The notes under the pieces: model-generated | Told to the model about the DNA's origin: nothing | The model's database searches: none | What the model saw: the letters and a program-made list of their open reading frames with translations, nothing else | In this document: positions 6,913-10,363 of the stretch, piece after piece | Layout of the letters: the number at the start of each line of letters is the position of its first letter | Numbering within the stretch: position 1 is the stretch's first letter | Assembly (NCBI GenBank): GCA_017560855.1 | Contig: JAFZEB010000112.1 | Coordinates: 1-10,363 of the forward strand | Length of the DNA: 10,363 nucleotides | DNA from: Ruminiclostridium sp. | GTDB taxonomy: Bacteria; Bacillota; Clostridia; Oscillospirales; Oscillospiraceae | Reading direction: 5' to 3' | Program-made: the position numbers and the translations under genes

Positions 6913-8328
6913 ATGGATCTACTGATCAGCGTTAACAGCGCCATCAACGGCATTGTGTGGGGTCCCCCCATGCTCGTCCTGCTCGTTGGCTGCGGCATCC
7001 TTCTGACCATCCGTACCAGAGGTACCCAGTTCACCCACTTCGGCTATGCCATGAAGAACACCGTGGGCAAGATCTTCAAGAAGAGCGATGCCGGCGATGG
7101 CGAAATGACCCCCTTCCAGGCCATGACCACTGCACTGGCCAGTACCGTCGGCACCGGCTCCATCGCCGGTATCACCGCAGCTGTCTCCCTGGGCGGCCCC
7201 GGCGCCATTTTCTGGCTGTGGGTGGCCGGTATCATCGGCATGATCACCAAGTACGGCGAAGTTCTGCTGGCCGTCAAGTATCGTGAAAAGAACGAGTTTG
7301 GAGAGTGGCAGGGCGGCCCCATGTATTATATTAAGAATGGTCTGGGTGCCAAGTGGAAGTGGCTGGCCGTTCTGTTCTGTCTGTTCGCTACCCTGGCATC
7401 CTTCGGCATCGGCAACTCCGTCCAGGTTGGCAACATCGTCACTTCCATCAACACTGTTATCACCTCTTTCAATCCCGGCTTTGACAACTTTGGTCTGACC
7501 AACCTGATCCATGGTGTTGTCATTGCCGTTCTGACTGCCTTCGTTCTGTTCGGCGGCATCAAGCGTCTGGGTTCTGTTACCGAGAAGCTGGTCCCCGCCA
7601 TGGCAATCATCTACGTCCTGGCCTGCCTGGTGGTCGTTGTTGTCAACTGGCAGAATGTCCCCGCTGTCTTTGTCTCCATCTTCCAGGGTGCCTTCGATCC
7701 CGCCAGCGTCACCGGCGGCGCTGTTGGCTCTATGATGCTGGCTCTGAGCTGGGGCGTCAAGCGCGGCGTCTTCTCCAACGAGGCTGGTCTGGGTTCTGCT
7801 CCCATGGCTCACGCAAACACCTCCGAGAAGATCCCCGTCATGCAGGGTCTGTACGGTATCTTCGAAGTCTTCATGGCTTCCATCGTCATCTGCACCCTGA
7901 CCGGTCTGTCCCTGCTGTCCTCCGGTATCCACATCAACTATGGTGTCATGAGCAGCACCGCACTGAACGTGCAGGCGCTGGGTACCGTCTTCGGCATGAA
8001 GGGCGGCGCACTGTTGATCGCCATCGGCATTGCTCTGTTCGCCTTCTCCACCGTTCTGGGCTGGGCTCTGTACGGCATGCGCTGCATGGAGTTCCTGTTC
8101 GGCTACAAGTCCGTCCTGCCCTACAAAATCATCTTCATCCTGCTGGTGATCCTGAGCGCAACCATGGACCTGTCTCTGGCATGGGACATCGCCGACACCT
8201 TCAACGGTATGATGGCAATCCCCAACCTGATCGCTGTCGTGGCTCTGTCTGGTGTCATCGTCAAGGAGACCAAGGAGCACTTTGCCCAGGTCAAGGAAGA
8301 GAAGCTGGCTGCAAAGAACAAGAAGTAA
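6913..8328 (+). CDS. Sodium:alanine/glycine symporter, AGCS family, copy 1
   Basis: An integral membrane carrier that imports small neutral amino acids (alanine, glycine in characterised members) with Na+ or H+. At 471 aa it is a standard full-length member with about 10-11 hydrophobic segments. The family signature GGPGAIFWLW lies at 94-103, following MTPFQAMTTAL (65-75) and TGSIAGITAAVSL (81-93). Other conserved blocks are GGPMYYI (134-140), FGGIKRLG (213-220), GVKRGVFSNEAGLGSAPMAHA (281-301) and STALNVQALGTVFG (348-361). The lysine-rich tail after residue 450 is cytoplasmic-like. Start ATG 6913 has AAGGAG (6899-6904) 8 nt upstream. It has its own promoter and terminator. Codon use is strongly biased (GGC/GTC/ATC; GGG glycine is rare), suggesting high expression. 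The exact amino acid carried cannot be read from sequence. Confidence 0.96.
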   Translation: MDLLISVNSAINGIVWGPPMLVLLVGCGILLTIRTRGTQFTHFGYAMKNTVGKIFKKSDAGDGEMTPFQAMTTALASTVGTGSIAGITAAVSLGGPGAIFWLWVAGIIGMITKYGEVLLAVKYREKNEFGEWQGGPMYYIKNGLGAKWKWLAVLFCLFATLASFGIGNSVQVGNIVTSINTVITSFNPGFDNFGLTNLIHGVVIAVLTAFVLFGGIKRLGSVTEKLVPAMAIIYVLACLVVVVVNWQNVPAVFVSIFQGAFDPASVTGGAVGSMMLALSWGVKRGVFSNEAGLGSAPMAHANTSEKIPVMQGLYGIFEVFMASIVICTLTGLSLLSSGIHINYGVMSSTALNVQALGTVFGMKGGALLIAIGIALFAFSTVLGWALYGMRCMEFLFGYKSVLPYKIIFILLVILSATMDLSLAWDIADTFNGMMAIPNLIAVVALSGVIVKETKEHFAQVKEEKLAAKNKK

Positions 8329-8348
8329 TCTCTGCACTCCATAAAAAT

Positions 8349-8385
8349 AAAAGAGAACCAGATCTTTTGATCTGGTTCTCTTTTT
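8349..8385 (+). terminator. Intrinsic terminator after symporter copy 1
   Basis: A perfect 16-bp stem, 8349-8364 with 8369-8384, has a TTTT loop (8365-8368) and a T-run (8381-8385). It starts 20 bases after the stop codon. Its loop and right arm overlap the candidate -35 box of the next gene. Confidence 0.93.
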
Positions 8386-8396
8386 GTTTGTATAAC
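8367..8396 (+). promoter_or_regulatory. Candidate promoter of symporter copy 2, embedded in the upstream terminator
   Basis: TTGATC (8367-8372) and TATAAC (8391-8396) are separated by 18 bases. The -35 hexamer lies in the loop and right arm of the preceding terminator. Transcription would start near 8403, giving a short leader of about 39 nt. This is the only good promoter I can place between the terminator and the gene. Confidence 0.5.
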
Positions 8397-8426
8397 CACT
8401 TGTCTGTGGGGAACCCTAAGGGGACA

Positions 8427-8434
8427 AAGGGGGG
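8427..8434 (+). promoter_or_regulatory. Unusual G-only ribosome binding site of symporter copy 2
   Basis: AAGGGGGG lies 7-9 bases before ATG 8442. It lacks the central A of AGGAGG that the other genes here keep. It supports the 8442 start over the out-of-frame ATG at 8435, which overlaps the end of the G-run. Weaker initiation than for copies 1 and 3 is expected. Confidence 0.5.
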
Positions 8435-8441
8435 ATGGGTC

Positions 8442-9839
8442 ATGGAAGAACTGATTGCTGTCAACGAGATTGTCAACCGAATCGTTTGGGGAGCGCCTGC
8501 CCTCGTTCTGCTGATGGGCATCGGTCTCTGGCTGACCATCCGTACCGGCGGGATGCAGTTCCGGCATTTTCCCCACGCCATGAAACACACCCTGGGAAAG
8601 GTGTTCCATCGTCCTGACAGGGTGGAAGCCCGTCCGGGAGAGATGACCCCCTTCCAGGCCATGACCACCGCACTGGCGGGGACGGTGGGGACAGGTTCCG
8701 TTGCGGGGGTCACCTCTGCCATCTGCCTGGGAGGGCCCGGCGCGCTTTTCTGGCTGTGGGGGGCCGCCCTGGTGGGGATGATCACCAAGTATGGGGAGGT
8801 CCTTCTGGCAGTGAAGTACCGGGAGCGGAATGCAGAAGGGGAGTGGGCCGGTGGGCCTATGTACTATATTAAATATGGGTTGGGGCCCAAGTGGCGGTGG
8901 CTGGCAGTCTTCTTTTGCCTGTCTGCTGCTCTGGCGGCCTTTGGCACGGGGAACACCGTCCAGGTGGGGAACATCACCGCTTCGGTTACCATGGTGATCC
9001 GGGCGTTTGAACCAAGCTTCACTGCCTTTGGGCGGGCCAATCTGGTGATTGGGCTGGTGACGGCAGCCCTGACATCGGTGGTCCTTTTTGGGGGCATTCA
9101 GCGCCTGGGGGCGGTCACGGAGAAGCTGGTCCCGGCTATGGCCCTGACCTATATGCTGGCCTGTCTGACGGTGGTGGTGGTCAACGGGAACAATATTCTG
9201 CCAGCCTTCCAGGCCATCTTTCGAGGGGCTTTCGACCCGGCCGGGATCACCGGCGGGGCAGTGGGGTCCATGACCCTGGCTCTCAGCTGGGGGATCAAGC
9301 GGGGAGTCTTTTCCAACGAGGCCGGTTTGGGCACCGCCCCCATGGCCCACGCAAATACCTCCGAGACCGACCCGGTGAAGCAGGGGTTCTATGGAATCTT
9401 CGAAGTCTTTGTGGCATCCATTGTCATCTGCACCCTGACAGGGTTGTCCCTTTTGTGCTCTGGGATCCCCATCAATTACGGCCTTCTCAGCACCACTGCC
9501 CTGAATGTCCAGGCGCTGGGGACGGTCTTTGGGCTGCGGGGTGGGGCGGTGGTTATCGCTGTGGGGATCTCCCTCTTTGCCTTTTCTACCATTCTGTCCT
9601 GGGCTCTCTACGGCAGCCGATGCTGCGCCTTCCTCCTGGGGAACCGGGCGGTGCGGCCCTATCAGGTGATTTATGTCCTGGCTGTGGTGCTGGGGGCTGT
9701 GATGGAGCTTGATCTGGCCTGGTCTTTGGCTGACACCCTGAACGGACTTATGATCCTGCCAAACCTGGTTGCAATATTTGCGCTGTCCGGCGTCATTATA
9801 CAGGAGACCAGAGTTTACTTTACAAAAGCAGATGAATGA
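8442..9839 (+). CDS. Sodium:alanine/glycine symporter, AGCS family, copy 2
   Basis: Full-length (465 aa) paralogue of copy 1, roughly two-thirds identical by eye over its whole length and therefore a Na+-coupled small neutral amino acid carrier. It retains the signature GGPGALFWLW (97-106), MTPFQAMTTAL (68-78), GGPMYYI (137-143), GIKRGVFSNEAGLGTAPMAHA (284-304) and TTALNVQALGTVFG (351-364). It differs in the loop after residue 55 (about three extra residues) and lacks the long lysine-rich C-terminal tail. The frame is open further upstream into copy 1, but the start at 8442 matches the copy 1 N-terminus and follows an AAGGGGGG box. Codon use is very different from copies 1 and 3, with many GGG, GTG and GCG codons, implying lower expression or a different history. 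It ends with its own terminator. Substrate preference may differ from copy 1 and cannot be read directly. Confidence 0.95.
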   Translation: MEELIAVNEIVNRIVWGAPALVLLMGIGLWLTIRTGGMQFRHFPHAMKHTLGKVFHRPDRVEARPGEMTPFQAMTTALAGTVGTGSVAGVTSAICLGGPGALFWLWGAALVGMITKYGEVLLAVKYRERNAEGEWAGGPMYYIKYGLGPKWRWLAVFFCLSAALAAFGTGNTVQVGNITASVTMVIRAFEPSFTAFGRANLVIGLVTAALTSVVLFGGIQRLGAVTEKLVPAMALTYMLACLTVVVVNGNNILPAFQAIFRGAFDPAGITGGAVGSMTLALSWGIKRGVFSNEAGLGTAPMAHANTSETDPVKQGFYGIFEVFVASIVICTLTGLSLLCSGIPINYGLLSTTALNVQALGTVFGLRGGAVVIAVGISLFAFSTILSWALYGSRCCAFLLGNRAVRPYQVIYVLAVVLGAVMELDLAWSLADTLNGLMILPNLVAIFALSGVIIQETRVYFTKADE

Positions 9840-9844
9840 CAATG

Positions 9845-9882
9845 CCCCCTGTTATTTCAAAACAGCAGGGGGATTTCTTTTT
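9845..9882 (+). terminator. Intrinsic terminator after symporter copy 2
   Basis: CCCCCTG (9845-9851) pairs with CAGGGGG (9866-9872) around a 14-base region that can pair further (GTT with AAC). A T-rich tract (9874-9882) follows. It starts 6 bases after the stop codon. Confidence 0.88.
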
Positions 9883-9902
9883 GAAAAAATTTACCTAATT
9901 TG

Positions 9903-9926
9903 TGCGCTATGATGGTGTAAAGCGCA
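9903..9926. repeat. Inverted repeat TGCGCT-N12-AGCGCA
   Basis: TGCGCT (9903-9908) and AGCGCA (9921-9926) are perfect reverse complements. The site lies about 90 bases upstream of the extended -10 promoter, so it would not be in that transcript and is more likely a DNA site, if functional. Confidence 0.35.
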
Positions 9927-9960
9927 AAACTAATGGAATATACTGGAAAATATAGGCCCC

Positions 9961-10017
9961 AAAACTGTAAGAATATGGATATTATGGCAAAGTACGGGTC
10001 GTAAAACTGTGAATATG
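9961..10017 (+). repeat. Direct repeat AAAACTGT-(AA)-GAATATG, 42-base period
   Basis: AAAACTGTAAGAATATG (9961-9977) recurs as AAAACTGTGAATATG (10003-10017), with 15 bases shared and a 2-base deletion. The second copy runs directly into the extended -10 box. The 42-base period is four helical turns. It may be a regulator site pair or a duplicated promoter segment. Confidence 0.5.
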
Positions 10018-10024
10018 CTATAAT
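10016..10024 (+). promoter_or_regulatory. Extended -10 promoter of symporter copy 3
   Basis: TGC followed by a perfect TATAAT (10019-10024) makes an extended -10 element. No good -35 hexamer stands 16-18 bases upstream, where GGGTCG lies. This fits an extended -10 promoter or one helped by an activator. The leader would be about 160 nt. Confidence 0.55.
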
Positions 10025-10090
10025 TTTGAACAAATTATGAACTAAAAAATGATTAAAGTGATAAACTGCGTCAATTGGAATTTTATGCCA

Positions 10091-10119
10091 TTGCCATTTT
10101 CGGGTGGATATGGTATTGT
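10091..10119 (+). promoter_or_regulatory. Second candidate promoter of symporter copy 3
   Basis: TTGCCA (10091-10096) and TATTGT (10114-10119) are separated by 17 bases. The -10 match is only moderate (4 of 6). It would give a leader of about 65 nt. Confidence 0.4.
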
Positions 10120-10189
10120 AAAGACAGTGAACGACCCAGTGCAAGCTGGCGTCACAAAAGAGAGCAAAATATAAAAAGGAGAGATAGTA

Positions 10190-10363
10190 ATGGAATTAAT
10201 CGCAAGTATTAACAGTGCTATTAATGGCGTCGTTTGGGGTCCCCCCATGCTGATCCTGCTGGTCGGCACCGGCATCCTGCTGACCTGCCGTACCGCAGGC
10301 GTTCAGGTTCGCAAGTTCGGCTACGCACTGAAGAACACCATCGGTAAGATCTTCCAGAAGACC
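10190..10363 (+). CDS. Sodium:alanine/glycine symporter, AGCS family, copy 3 (5' part only)
   Basis: The first 58 codons of a third AGCS symporter, cut by the window edge. The N-terminus (MELIASINSAINGVVWGPPM, then LILLVGTGILLTCRT and FGYALKNTIGKIF) aligns without gaps to copy 1 over this stretch and is closer to copy 1 than to copy 2. It covers the re-entrant N-terminus and first membrane segment of the family. ATG 10190 follows AAGGAGA (10176-10182) at 7 nt. Codon use (GGC/GTC/ATC/CTG) is like copy 1. The 350-base spacer with its own promoter signals indicates independent transcription. Substrate is presumably alanine or glycine, as for the family. Confidence 0.93.
   Translation, partial: MELIASINSAINGVVWGPPMLILLVGTGILLTCRTAGVQVRKFGYALKNTIGKIFQKT

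Larger units (their letters stand above)
9840..10189. other. AT-rich regulatory spacer before symporter copy 3
   Basis: This 350-base, strikingly AT-rich spacer has no credible gene; the open frames on its - strand are AT-rich, lack a ribosome site and overlap the promoter region. It holds the copy 2 terminator, an inverted repeat (9903-9926), a 42-base-spaced direct repeat (9961-10017), an extended -10 promoter (10016-10024) and a second candidate promoter (10091-10119). It is much longer than the other spacers in the array, which suggests more elaborate control of copy 3. Confidence 0.7.

Noticed and set aside
6919..8337. Full-length open frame antisense to symporter copy 1, with similar ones opposite pta (5704-6864) and copy 2 (8121-9842)
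   Set aside because: Their translations are H/Q/D/G-rich without membrane segments or domains and mirror the biased codons of the real genes. They have no start signals.
8181..8441. N-terminal extension of symporter copy 2 reaching back into copy 1
   Set aside because: The extra residues are an out-of-frame read of copy 1 plus its terminator. The start at 8442 matches the N-terminus of copies 1 and 3 and has a ribosome site.
9914..9922. 9-base word GGTGTAAAG shared (opposite strand) with 3985-3993 in the pyc-mocR spacer, as a common operator
   Set aside because: A single 9-base match in 10 kb has an appreciable chance probability, and neither copy is placed consistently relative to a promoter.
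9857..10275. Two - strand open frames in the spacer before symporter copy 3
   Set aside because: They are AT-driven, have no ribosome site, and overlap the + strand promoter region and the clear start of copy 3.

Overview
The window looks like chromosomal DNA from a Gram-positive anaerobe of the Clostridia. The best guess is the Oscillospiraceae (Flavonifractor/Intestinimonas/Lawsonibacter-like). This is an inference from moderately high GC with AT-rich spacers, strong AAGGAG-type ribosome binding sites, intrinsic terminators with U-tracts, a single-chain pyruvate carboxylase, a short (323 aa) clostridial-type phosphotransacetylase, and AGCS amino-acid/Na+ symporters. No mobile element, phage gene, CRISPR array, tRNA or rRNA was seen.

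Layout. Bases 1-65 are the last 20 codons of an unidentified + strand gene. Bases 66-254 are non-coding and carry a run of strong hairpins, two of which can compete for the same strand. A terminator at 248-285 serves the large - strand gene pyc (300-3764). A 460-base divergent spacer (3765-4224) holds a good promoter for each direction. It leads into a MocR-type regulator (GntR winged helix fused to an aminotransferase-like domain, 4225-5643). pta follows at 5725-6696 with its own promoter and a near-ideal terminator. The right third is an array of sodium:alanine/glycine symporter (AGCS) paralogues, all on the + strand: 6913-8328, 8442-9839, and a third copy starting at 10190 that runs off the window. 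The first two copies end in their own terminators, and each of the three is preceded by a plausible promoter, so this is a tandem family of separate transcription units rather than an operon.

How the genes may work together. Pyc makes oxaloacetate from pyruvate. Pta interconverts acetyl-CoA and acetyl phosphate. AGCS proteins import alanine or glycine with Na+, and alanine is one transamination from pyruvate. The block therefore sits around the pyruvate/acetyl-CoA node. MocR-type regulators commonly use a PLP/amino-acid adduct as signal, so the regulator between pyc and pta is a natural candidate controller of some of these genes. That link is inference from gene order and repeats near its promoter, not demonstrated.

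The genes are ordinary, well-known families. What deserves a second look is the structured 66-254 spacer, the repeats around the mocR and third-transporter promoters, the promoter that appears to be built into a terminator, and the very different codon usage of the middle transporter.
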